DNA from: Branchiostoma floridae
Lineage: Eukaryota > Chordata > Leptocardii > Amphioxiformes > Branchiostomatidae
Direction: 5' to 3'
Assembly (NCBI RefSeq): GCF_000003815.2
Contig: NC_049987.1
Location: forward strand, 17,773,959 to 17,837,958
DNA length: 64,000 nucleotides
Within the stretch, counting starts at the first letter, position 1; each line of letters begins with the position of its first letter. Both the position numbers and the translations under genes were made by a program. This document shows, in pieces, positions 1 through 9,968 of the stretch. The notes beneath the pieces were generated by a model, which saw only the letters and a list, made by a program, of their open reading frames with translations, was not told where the DNA came from and did no database searches.

Positions 1-520
1 CGAGACGTGTACAGTCCTTTACATGTCCTAGAATCTCGCGGAAACGAACCATTTCTGTGTGCAGGACGGCGTAAAGGGCTTGAAATACCCTTACAGATTG
101 CCTTGAAACAACCTTACACAACAGGACATGAGCCGTGTGTTGCATTGTGTGTTGGCGGAATATGCATACATTAGCGGCCAATTACCACCTAATTATCTTT
201 CCCCGGTCTGCCTCACCCAGTGCATCCCTTTTGTCATGGAAAGTGGCGTCGAGAGATCTGACGCCCCCCCCCCCCTTCTGGATTTTGCCCCCCTCCCCAT
301 TTATTCGGCAGTTTCTTACTCGCATTTCTTATTCTGTAATAGCACCATATATATATTCATATTGAAAGAAGACAATTTTTATTAGTGTTTGTTCGTGTGT
401 ATGATAGGTTGAAGTCGCGAGTGCCTTTTGTATGTCATAGAATGCCGGCTGGTCTTTTGTTGTCTTCTAGTCTTCGTAGGCTACTAGTATGCACTTCTTG
501 ACGGCATGCAGGGTAGTACA
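1..520. other. No gene recognised
   Basis: I see no exon related to the neighbouring genes here and no convincing coding region of its own. There is a run of about 10 C residues near 265-275. The missing 5' exons of the ABHD copy 1 gene are not in this stretch. Confidence 0.5.
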
Positions 521-890
521 TAGACTCCCTTGCAGTCCTTGGAACGGGGCTGGGTTTTTTTTTTGGGGGGGGGGGGGGGGTGGCGTTGGTCCGCGACTTT
601 CAACGTGACTACGTCTGCCGGGAAAGGGAGTTTTCCGTGGGAGGGAGTGTTTCGTAGGAANNNNNNNNNNNNNNNNNNNNNNNNNNNNNNNNNNNNNNNN
701 NNNNNNNNNNNNNNNNNNNNNNNNNNNNNNNNNNNNNNNNNNNNNNNNNNNNNNNNNNNNCCTTCCACGGCAAACTCCCTTTCCCGGAACAAAGTTATAG
801 TCGACTAGTCAACGTTGAAAATCGCGGAACACCCTTGCCCCCCCCCCAGAAGAAAAACCAGCCCCGTTCCGAAGACTGCAAGGGAGTCTA
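521..890. repeat. Foldback element interrupted by an assembly gap
   Basis: The two sides of the N gap are imperfect inverted copies of each other. The left arm (521 to about 655) begins TAGACTCCCTTGCAGTC and carries a T-run followed by a long G-run. The right arm (about 761-890) read in reverse begins TAGACTCCCTTGCAGTC and carries the matching poly-pyrimidine/G tract and a shared segment containing GGGAAAGGGAGTTT. This is a long hairpin of the MITE or foldback type. The hairpin plus the G-homopolymer probably caused the assembly break. Confidence 0.75.
661..760. other. Assembly gap (100 N)
   Basis: Exactly 100 N, a length commonly used for gaps of unknown size, so coordinates across it may not be physical distances. 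It sits in the centre of a foldback element. Confidence 0.95.
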
Positions 891-2981
891 GGTGATACAG
901 TTGTCGTTCCTAGATGAGGGTGGTTTCGCTACCCAAACATGAGAGCCGTTTCGATATTCCTCCGCACTATTTCCGTCGAAAGCAAAGTCAAATGCCGACT
1001 GCAATATCATCGCTACAGTTGTATACGGAAGTTCCTTGATCCTTGAAGCCATGGGAGAGAACTTTGGCCCGACGGTGGTCCTGTTATTATTAGTTGCAGC
1101 TGACGTCCTGTCGTCCTGTTCCGCGATCTTGAGTAGAAACTCCTTGCTGATGTAAAATAATGACCAATGTTCCTCGGTACCATCAGATAACGCACCCTGG
1201 TATATAGACACACTTGGACAGCAAGAACGCACATCCACACGCAAAGACGCGGAATTCACAATACCAACTCAACTGAAGAATTTGAAAATTGTGACTGGCA
1301 CGTTGATTGGCCGAAGGTTTGACCCTATAATTGTGCGAGGAGAAATTCTATTGGCTTTTTCTGAAGAATTTGCATGGGCACAGACACAAAGAGCTGTGAA
1401 CTACCGCTAGTACCAGCCATGATGTCTATTGTTACAATCACGTCAAGGAGGTTGTTTGAGCTGCCTGATTACCCGTATTTCACTTCACAGTAAAACAATA
1501 CCTGCCTAGAAAGATGTGAAACATGCCGCTGTGATTATCAACAGCTTGAAACATCGGTAGAAATTTAACGTTCAACGTTGTCATTTAGTTTGTACAATCA
1601 AGAACATAACCCGGGACAAAAATTTAGTACATCGAGTCAAGGAGGTTATATCTTAACATAGATCATTTCACTCAGTTTGTGCGTCGACAGTAGCCAAAGT
1701 TAGAGACAGTAACCAAGAAAATGGACTGTATTTTGTCCCGTGTTCTCTCTATTCTTTTGACAAAAAGCTGCCCATAAATCAGATCGCAGTCCTATGTTTT
1801 CCCTATGTCCAACGTCGTTTCAGTTCAACTTCCTCGCTATGACGCGACAGGCACTCTATAAAAACATCGTACATCACTAACGTTAGTTTACGAATTTCCA
1901 AATTAAACTTCTTTGGTTAGTTTATTTTCCTAGCTCTTCATACAAAGGGGGCAGATCACGTAACTGATTATCGCGATATACGCAGAAGTCTATTGCAGCA
2001 GTTCAGATTTATGTATGTTGAAACAGAATCTCAGTGTGAGTGCAAAATGATTAAAGAAGAAATAAGAATGATTCAATGAACGCTGGGTGTTTGTGGCCTT
2101 TGTCTGTGCTAGACAATACAATACACATCCGGCTAACGAACTGCTGTTTATGTAATGAAAATGACGAGTTTGTTTAAGCAAGGAAGTTGAAACCTCCTTG
2201 GTTTAAGACATACTTTCCTATTTTAATATAAGCCAAGATCTATCTCTAGCATTTATTTCTTTCCGACATGTAGAAATGAATATGGATGGCCCGTTCAATA
2301 CGCGCCGACCGTAGGATTTCCAAATAAGTTGGAAATATCGGGCCAAACAAATCACAGCTTCATTAATTATGATTGTTTTTTTTTAGTATTTTGTAGACCT
2401 TTCTTTCTGACCTTGATTGTATTCCTAAAAATGTGGATGTCGTTTCTTTTTATAGTTGTATTTTGTTCCACTTTGTTCTGTCAGACGATGTCACGGGTAG
2501 ACATACCAACCATTCAATACCCCCAGACACTCCCCCTTATTTTGTGTTTAAAATGTAAACCTCATTGCTTATTAATTGTCCAAGCATAGCCTAGGCTGGG
2601 TTGCAGGGGTAGTAGTTGCCGTAAACAGTAAACCCGCGACCCAAGCTTGGCTTTGAGAATAGGCGCCGCCAAGCCTTTGTCTGCCTATTTCCCCTACACG
2701 TCTGGTGTAAGGGTCCTAGAAATTCCTGTACAAGCGCGAGTCCAGGTATGTAAGAAAAAAACAAGGACATTACACGCCGAACCAGGAAAGTCATGTACAC
2801 AGCCAGGACACAGAACATTTCACAGGTGTGTAAGTCCCTTGAAACACCTGGAAATTATTGATTTCGTGCAGTGAACTATCCAACATGGTGGCCAATGTCT
2901 GACGTCATAGTCACGTGGGTACAAACACCTGTTCTGCTCAAATTTGCCCGGTGAAAACAACTCTTTGTTGTTTTGTTGCAG
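891..2981. other. Non-coding stretch upstream of ABHD copy 1 exons
   Basis: No recognisable exon. In the three complete ABHD paralogues a 452-bp exon carrying the nucleophile lies 229-684 bp upstream of the exon homologous to 2982-3063. No trace of it is visible here. The 100 bp just before 2981 (ACATGGTGGCC, then CGTCATAGTCACGTGGGT) match the same intron of copy 2 (22923-22960), so the intron's 3' end is preserved. Confidence 0.5.
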
Positions 2982-5900
2982 ACGCCGTTCTGGATGAGGA
3001 TTTTCCTTCCTTTACTGTCGCACTTTAACCTCTTGATGCCCTTCAGACTTGCAGGGCCATTTGGTGAGTATATACGACACAACACGAATACAACACGGTG
3101 TATTCCGTATCACCCGAGGTACCATCCCGACTGCGGGTTGGATCGCCCGACGGCCGAAGGGTGATCCGACCCGCGGGAGGGCTGGGATTTATTTATGTCA
3201 TACCCACCTGAGATAACACATATTTGGATGCGAAATGCGCAATACATTGAGAAAATTTGGTGCCCTCGAACAAGCATTGTTACAACAGCAATGTTCCAAC
3301 GTCCGAATCAGGTATTCGAATTTTCGACCGCGCCGCTCTGGCATACGCAGTGTATATTCGAATTATTCGATGGAGGCCTGTGTTATACAACTTCCAAGCC
3401 TGTGTGGTACGGCTTTTTATCACACGGCCCGCAACACCTGTATCATACGTTATCGCGGCCCAGGTATGACATAAAGTCAAGTACGACAGGCATTTTACCT
3501 AAGTGAAGCATTTGTAGGTGATTTGTAGTTTATAGAGAGAATCGAACGTCAAACAATGACATCCTAGTTTGGTAAACTGATTTTACTGCCTTGTCACAGG
3601 TCCACAGTTTTTGAGGATTTCACGGCCGGATATGAGAACCAAGTTTGAAGACGCGTTTCAGGACAACACTGTGATTGACTACCTCTATCACTGCATTGCA
3701 CAACCTCCAAGGTAGGGGGCACCTTTTTATGCTCATCAATAAGGTTGGCTTTTTTTTAAAACTTGCCTTGTTTCCTTGTGACAAATGTACACGGCTTCTT
3801 ATGATATTTGGCATGTAAGGAGGTGTCGATAAAGCAAAAGGCACGTTGGATTTTGGGCCTCCTGGCGAGTATCTATGGTACTGAAGCTGAGTTTGTATTA
3901 GTTTTGGTATCTTATTTTCATGCCTTCTTCACGGTTTTCTAACAGTAGGTAGACTATTGGCTCTGAAAGAAGTGGTGTTGATTCGACGATAAAGGTTTGA
4001 ACATCCAGGTGATAAGAAAAAGCCAAAATCAGCTACTCAGACAACTCTACATGCGTTTGGAAACAAGTTGCCTGTTTTAACCGTATTTGTGTGGTCGCTG
4101 GAAAGCAATTTTCATGATTGTCAAAGATAGCAAGTTACTAGTCTCTGTATGTTAGCCCCCAGTTAACTGCGGTCTGCCTAAACACCACAAACGACCACAA
4201 ACGACTTAGAAACACCACAAACGACCACAAACGACTCTAATATGCAGTGTATATGGGTCAAAAACCTTGTTTGGCGCTCTGGATACATTGTTTATACATT
4301 TATGAATTTAAAAAATGCAGCAAGTCCTATGTATTCACCAGTTATTTCGAGTCAGTCCGGTTTCAAGATCAAAGCAATTCTTGGCCACCATGTTTGGATC
4401 GTGCGTGTTTGCCTTTGAGACTGAAAAACACTTAATATACAAGTTTTATAAGTTGACAATGATAGAATTGCGGTATGAACCAACAGCTTCCATAGTTTTA
4501 TCGTCCTGTCGTCTATGGAGCCGAGGAAGGTATCGAGAACTTCCCCATACAGACTCCTAGCACGGGCGATCCAACATGGCGGCAAAGAATCGCTTCGATC
4601 TTGAAACCGGCGGACTGACTCGAAATTACTGGTGAATACGTAGGACTTGCTGCATTTTTTAAATTCATAAATGTATAAACAATGTCTCCAGAGCGCCACA
4701 CAAGGTTTTTGACCCATATACACTGCATATTAAAGTCGTTTGTGGTCGTTTGTGGTGTTTCTAAGTCGTTTGTGGTGTTTAGGCACACCCGCCCAAACTG
4801 ACTTAATATTATCGTTGATATCCGCGCGCACATTGATTTTCGCCTGTTCTCAGAAAACAAGACTGGGGCATATGTGACGTGATAGCATTCCTGGTCAGTC
4901 AGAATTTTATACTTGCCAGAGGATCTGCTCTCCAGGGTAAGGGGAACATGGTCAGGGCACGGGGGCAGAAGAATGGTAACAAGAAAACAAAATCATTTTC
5001 AAAATGGCGACGATTGTCTCTTACAGTCTTACCAGAGATGAAGACAAACCAAGCCTGGGAGAGAATAGACTGGATGTTTAGTCCTGTGATTTAGCAGGTT
5101 GATTTTTAATTTATTTTTCCCTTGCGCATTAGTCTTGGGGTCTCGAGAGAATGTCATCCAAAAAATAAAGTCCGTGTGACCTTATTGTTAATGGCATATA
5201 TTCTACGGCATGTTCTAGCGCAGAGACGGCATTTCGGACCCTACAAAGTGAAGGCTGGGAGTGGGCTAAGAACCCCATGCTTCCTCGCATGACCAGCTTG
5301 GACCCGAATGTACCAATCACATTCATCTATGGTGCAGACTCATGGGTGGACAGCAGGACGGGAGAGAAGACAGCAGTTCTACGGAAAGATTCATATGTTG
5401 ACATGATTGTAAGTATCTTTTATTTTATCTTCCTTTATGTTTTATACACTTGTATTAGTGCGGAAGTATTTTTCATAATCCTAAAAATTATAATACAGTG
5501 CTCATCCATTATGATATACAAGTAATGTATTTTGCATTTTGATATGATGTACATGTATACGTAAGTGGATTGCGTATTAAACTTTGTAGTTTTTTTCGTG
5601 ATGTTATATGTTATACGTATATCGCCAAGTTATTTTGGTTGACAATGGGGCAAAACAGTGTGAACAAAATGAAGCGTTGCATTGTAGATGTCTAAAATGC
5701 ATTTGCTTTTCATAGATTAAGTACATTGCTGAAATTAACAAGTCTTTGTAGTTTTTTTCGTTATGTTATATGTTATATGTATATCGTCAAGTTACGTGTA
5801 TTTCAGTTGACAATGGGGCATAACAGTGCGAACAAAACGAAGCGACTCATTGTAGATGTCTAACAGCGTTTTCTATAGATTACGTACATAGCTGAAATTA

Positions 5901-6086
5901 GCAAGTCAACACACAGTAAACAAGGCACGTATGCACGTATGACAAGAACACACTATATGTTGTATCAGATACAATAAAAATTGTTTATGTTAGAATATCT
6001 ATGCCTTATTGTGTCCACAGTTCATTCAGAATGCTGGCCACCACATGTACGCGGAACAATATATCACGACTTCAACAGAGAGCTAG
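2982..6086 (+). CDS. ABHD4/ABHD5-like alpha/beta hydrolase, copy 1 (3' exons, frameshifted end)
   Basis: Four exons are homologous, in order and phase, to exons 4-7 of the complete paralogues downstream: 2982-3063, 3600-3711, 5219-5408 and 6021-6086, all with GT-AG borders. They encode the lid region (TPFWMRIF...), the RPDMRTKF segment, the conserved ITFIYGADSWVD acid-loop strand and the final NAGHHMYAEQ segment with the catalytic His. The family acts on lysophospholipids and N-acyl phospholipids (ABHD4) or as a lipase co-activator (ABHD5). In the last exon an extra 2 bp after GAACAATAT, compared with copy 2, shifts the frame and gives a stop at 6084-6086, replacing the last dozen or so residues. 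Exons 1-3, with the nucleophile, are not in the window. It is either the 3' end of a gene starting upstream or a decaying copy; I cannot decide which. Confidence 0.75.
3187..3478. repeat. Foldback (MITE-like) element in intron 4 of ABHD copy 1
   Basis: The left end TTTATGTCATACCCACCTG (about 3190) is the inverted counterpart of the right end near CCAGGTATGACATAAAG (about 3461-3477). The interior has further short inverted repeats that create mirror-image ORFs on both strands. A related fragment (GGCCTGGGTATGACATA) recurs at 7062-7078. Confidence 0.55.
4175..4785. repeat. Long inverted repeat (about 610 bp) in intron 5 of ABHD copy 1
   Basis: The arms, about 240 bp each, start with TGCCTAAACACCACAAACGA on the left and end with its complement TTTGTGGTGTTTAGGCA on the right. 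The match continues through a shared segment (TATGCAGTGTATATGGGTCA in the left arm, its complement in the right). The subterminal ACCACAAACG motif is repeated several times, as is common in foldback elements. No coding capacity is seen, although the two arms yield mirror-image spurious ORFs. Confidence 0.8.
5586..5916. repeat. Tandem duplication of about 160 bp in intron 6 of ABHD copy 1
   Basis: Two adjacent diverged copies: the first begins near 5588 (GTAGTTTTTTTCGTGATGTT), the second near 5747 (GTAGTTTTTTTCGTTATGTT). Both continue through GTTGACAATGGGGCA, CATTGTAGATGTCTAA and GCTGAAATTA.CAAGTC. Confidence 0.75.
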
Positions 6087-7189
6087 TGAGGGTGTGTGGA
6101 AATGCGGACAGAACACAGTGATTGTCAGTTTTGTTACTGAGTTTCTCATGTTCAACTTCTAACTAGTAGATATATGATATATTAGCTGAGATTCAACAAA
6201 ATTGCGCATTTTAAGTAATGGAAGTAACAATTCACATTTAAGTCGTATTTAGTATCTATCATAAGTAATATAACTACTGTTTCATTCCATTGTTTAAATT
6301 GATTATGTATAATTCAAAATAAATTAATTCAAAATGTTGCTAGTATTTAGATTCTGGGGGAAGGCCCACGAAGAGCTACATAAGCTTCTGCCTTCCCCCG
6401 TGCAATTTTTTCTTCTGAATAATCAACTGTTTTTAACTATTGTATGTATGCAAAATGAACTAGAGCGCACGAATCCATACCTTCGCCAAATGATGTAACC
6501 ATTACAAATGAAGTTGTATTATGTATTATGTGCGTTTTGTCATTATGTATGCAAATAGGATCCTCATTTGCAAAACGTATATCAGTTGATCATCTCCTCC
6601 ACCCAAATAACAGACGTACACAATCTATCGTAATAATTTATGTAAATAAGACCCTGATTTGCATAGTTAATGTCCAATGATGCTCATCTGTACAAAAGTT
6701 CCCGCCGCCGAGTTCTTGTCGGGCCCTTCTTGAGGCAGACTTCACGCCCCAAATCCGACAGTTAGTGTCGGAGACAAATTCATTTTGTCTACAATTTATC
6801 AATTTTGGCAAAATGTCGCCCCAGACTAATAACAATTCAATATCTGGATTGAATTGCCGCATCACCTATATTAATCAATCTGAATTTATATTTAATCCAT
6901 AGGACTGAAAGAAAGTCGTGACGCACAGCACAACGAAAGCTAAAGAAACATTTGGGAGTGATCAAACATAACTTGTGGGCATGCCCAGTCAGGGTAACAT
7001 CACTTGCATACAGGTCGTTGGTAAGACCTAAGAGTAGTTATGAAACTAGATCAGTTTTTTTCCGGCCTGGGTATGACATAGATAAAATACAACACGGTGC
7101 ATTCCGCGTGCATTCTATACCTTTGATTAGTTTTTACTTTGTGTAATAGTTGTTGCCTTACATTGTACCATGTACAATTGTCGTGAAAT
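6087..7189. other. 3' flank of ABHD copy 1 and intergenic DNA
   Basis: A possible polyadenylation hexamer AATAAA lies at 6318-6323, about 200 bp after the unshifted stop position. A G-rich hairpin follows (6356-6400). A fragment related to the 3187-3478 foldback family lies near 7060-7110. No coding region is recognised. Confidence 0.4.
6318..6323 (+). terminator. Possible polyadenylation signal of ABHD copy 1
   Basis: AATAAA in an A-rich stretch about 230 bp past the frameshift stop. Position only; no transcript evidence. Confidence 0.3.
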
Positions 7190-7201
7190 AGAGCTCTTCT
7201 C

Positions 7202-7234
<33 letters not shown>

Positions 7235-7259
7235 CTCTAAATATATATATATATATTTC
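7190..7259. repeat. Microsatellites (CT)n/(TCTG)n/(TA)n
   Basis: A run of CT repeats with interspersed CTGT, followed by ATATAT, upstream of the NHL gene exon. Confidence 0.9.
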
Positions 7260-7350
7260 TTAGATGTGCACTTTAATCACAATACGTTCACACTTACTTT
7301 ATTCTAATTCCTGTGATATCAATTTATTTGTCCTACCTTCCGTCGCACAG

Positions 7351-8926
7351 AATGCGACAGCTGAATCGGAGAGAAAACTACCCAACACACCATCTACCAC
7401 ACCATCTGAGCAGTCAAACCTGGTCTCAACGGCCGCTCAAAGCGCTGAAGAGACTTGGATTATGACTAAGAGTGGATGCTCCGGACAAATTGGTAAGTTG
7501 GCCTGCTTTTAGGTGCCTTAGTATTGGAGAGCCTTGGCTGCCCAGGGCGGTTGTACTTACTTTGATCGTTTCAAGTAGTAAAGTTGTAAGAGGGTTTGAA
7601 AAACCAAGCTCGTTAGTACGCCATAAACGCAGTTACTCAAGCAACTGGATATAAGAGTCAGCTCCTATTATTCAAACAACAGGAGCTAACTCATTTGCAG
7701 GAAGATACTCTTAACTTGTCTTACCATTGCAGCCTTTGGCCCATGGACTATCAAAAATTTGTCTTCCGTTTTTACAAATTCATAGTTCTAACTAGTCTAA
7801 GATAACCTGTTCTTCACCTAGATATCTTTTACATACTACATTATCAATTCACAGCTAGGATATAAAAAAAGCCCTCTCCAACAAGATTTCTCCAGTGTCA
7901 CTGACAAAAAACAGCGGATGTTGTTTAAAATGTCTGACCGTTTCCAAAATTATATCCCGTTGCTTGAGTAATTGCTTTTTGGCGTATCTTAATACCTTGA
8001 TGCCTAACCTTCTTCGACGCAAGTTCGTTATGTGATACTGGTCTAATATTTTGTTAAAATGTCTGCCAGGGATTGGAAACAACGAGAGCGAGCAGATGAA
8101 ACCATTTGAGTTCGGTGGACCAGGGATTGAGCCGGGAAACTTGGCTGGAGCAATTGACGTTGTCGTGTCGCCAAGCAACGAGATATTTGTCACTGACCTT
8201 GAAAACAGGCGAGTTCAGGTGTTCAACATGAAGGGTGCTTACCTCCGCCATTTTGCCACCGTTGTATCGGAGGACGAATTCGATACCATGCTACCAAGCA
8301 ATATCGCCATCGACGCAGACTGTCACCTTTGGGTGTCTGGTAACAATGTCAATGATACGACAGGGTATGTTGTTCAGTACACTAAAACAGGACGTCTCAT
8401 AAGGACACTTCACCCATCATTCCCAAACAATACGTTCGATGGCATCGCAGTGGACCTCCACCGGAACCGTGTCATAGTGGCCGAGAACTGGAGAGACCAC
8501 ACCGAGGTGAAAGTTCTGCTCTTCGATGGAACGGTTGTCCGAAAGTTCGGCAAGCTGCAGTACAATCGGTACTGGCGAACGAGCGTTGCCATAGACACGA
8601 GTGGTAACATTTTAGTGACTGACTGGAAATATGGCGATGTGAATGTCTATAACGAAGCTGGACAGTACCTCTTCAGCTTTGGTGGCAACGGAATGTTTGC
8701 AGACCCCGTTGGAGGAATGTGCGTGGATAGTTCAGGACAAGTCATCGTGTCCTATGGACATGGCGGGTGGGTGGAGCTCTATACAGAGGGTGGAGTGCAC
8801 CTTCGTTCCATCCATCTCGTTGTTGGCAATATGACCAGTGCAGACGGCGTTGCCGTAGGACCAGATGGACAGCTCGTAGTCACCAACGCACCTGATGATG
8901 TTGTGGTCGTGTTGCCACACTATTGA
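7351..8926 (+). CDS. NHL-repeat beta-propeller protein (3' two exons)
   Basis: Two exons: 7351-7492 (acceptor GTCGCACAG, donor GTAAGT, phase 1) and 8070-8926 (acceptor TCTGCCAG, stop TGA at 8924-8926). The join gives ..SGQIGIGNNES.., in phase. The first exon encodes a Ser/Thr/Gln-rich linker. The second holds six NHL-like blades with the usual pattern hydrophobic-D/G-x-x-G-x-hydrophobic-hydrophobic-V-x-D: for example GAIDVVVSPSNEIFVTDLEN, GIAVDLHRNRVIVAEN, SVAIDTSGNILVTD, GMCVDSSGQVIVS and GVAVGPDGQLVVTN. NHL propellers bind protein or RNA and are the C-terminal module of TRIM2/3/32/71-type proteins. Here no RING, B-box or coiled coil is visible, so the N-terminus and full class are unknown. 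The true start lies upstream and I did not find it. The gene converges on the ZU5-death gene. Confidence 0.8.
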
Positions 8927-9968
8927 TGCTGTAAATATTACACCGTGACGATTGTAGCTTTTGATCTAAAAGTAACAATACTGGTCCAGCTGCGTTTCTC
9001 TCAAGCTTCTGTTTAGTTTTGAAGTAATAGAAAATATAGCTGATAGTGGAGACAATGTATACTAACATCTAAATAGTACCTGCGTTTAAGTCTTGTGAAA
9101 AGAATTATTGTGCACTGGCGTAGTTTTGGCTCTCACATTATTTTCTATCATGACTTACAAATTATTTTGTTAAATCTGTTGTTTAAAGACAAGGTTTGAC
9201 TATGGTACTCAAACTGCATTATGTATTTCAACAAGCCATGACCTACTTTGCGTAGATTATAAGATTCTCACAATAACCCAAGTAATTAAAACGTTCACCG
9301 AAACAAACTTTTGAAAATGTATAACACTTCATAGTCGTTTTAGTTTCATGATACATGTTTTGCCAGTGGCTGGTAACTAAAACACACTGTACAACTGCAA
9401 CGTATTTGTAGAATTTGCCGGTAGTTGATTTTTACAGAAATTTACTACCGTATCTGCATTTAGTGCTAGAACTTTTAAAAAACGCGACTATCAGTGTTAT
9501 TAAATGAAATACTCCATCTACTAATGTCCTGTCAGAGATTCTAACAATACCCACACATGTTGACCTAATGACAGACTTTATTTATAGCTGGCGGTTTTCT
9601 ATGGCCTTTGTGGCTCATTTGTATGTTTTCTGATCGCTCTCTTCTAGTTTTACTAATATGGTCCCTCACAAGGCCTGCGTCGGATAGCCCAACCTCTACT
9701 TTACATGTACAAATGGTACATTATATTGGCCATACAATATAGTAACTGTACTTTTTGTCGTATCAATAAAGCTTGTTGTTATCATTCCAAAATTCCAGCC
9801 GTATCATTTTCAAAATGATAAAAGTGTACACATGTAGCCTATTCAACTTAGATATATTAAAAAAAATTTTTTACCATTTCAAAGCCTGTGCCTTAGTAAC
9901 ATAAAGACAGGTTGATATGCTATAACAGCTTCGTGACAGCTTAAGCTTTCTTTGAACAGTTGTTCCAT
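8927..9968. other. Convergent 3' flanks of the NHL and ZU5-death genes
   Basis: No coding region. It contains a probable plus-strand poly(A) signal (9765-9770). On the minus strand the first good AATAAA complement is TTTATT at about 9578-9583, which would make the two 3' UTRs overlap by roughly 200 bp. Confidence 0.5.
9765..9770 (+). terminator. Probable polyadenylation signal of the NHL gene
   Basis: AATAAA followed within 10 bp by a GT-rich segment (GCTTGTTGTT), 839 bp after the stop codon. The combination of hexamer and GT-rich downstream element is typical of a cleavage site. Confidence 0.5.

Noticed and set aside
888-1259. Minus-strand 123-codon open frame ending near the foldback
   Set aside because: No recognisable domain, no splice context tying it to another exon, and it begins inside the foldback end. 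Not supported as a gene.
3195-3506. Overlapping open frames on both strands near 3.2-3.5 kb
   Set aside because: Mirror-image frames produced by a foldback element inside an intron; no family resemblance.
4247-4860. Plus- and minus-strand frames with the same peptide (MYMGQKPC...)
   Set aside because: The same sequence read from the two arms of a long inverted repeat, not genes.
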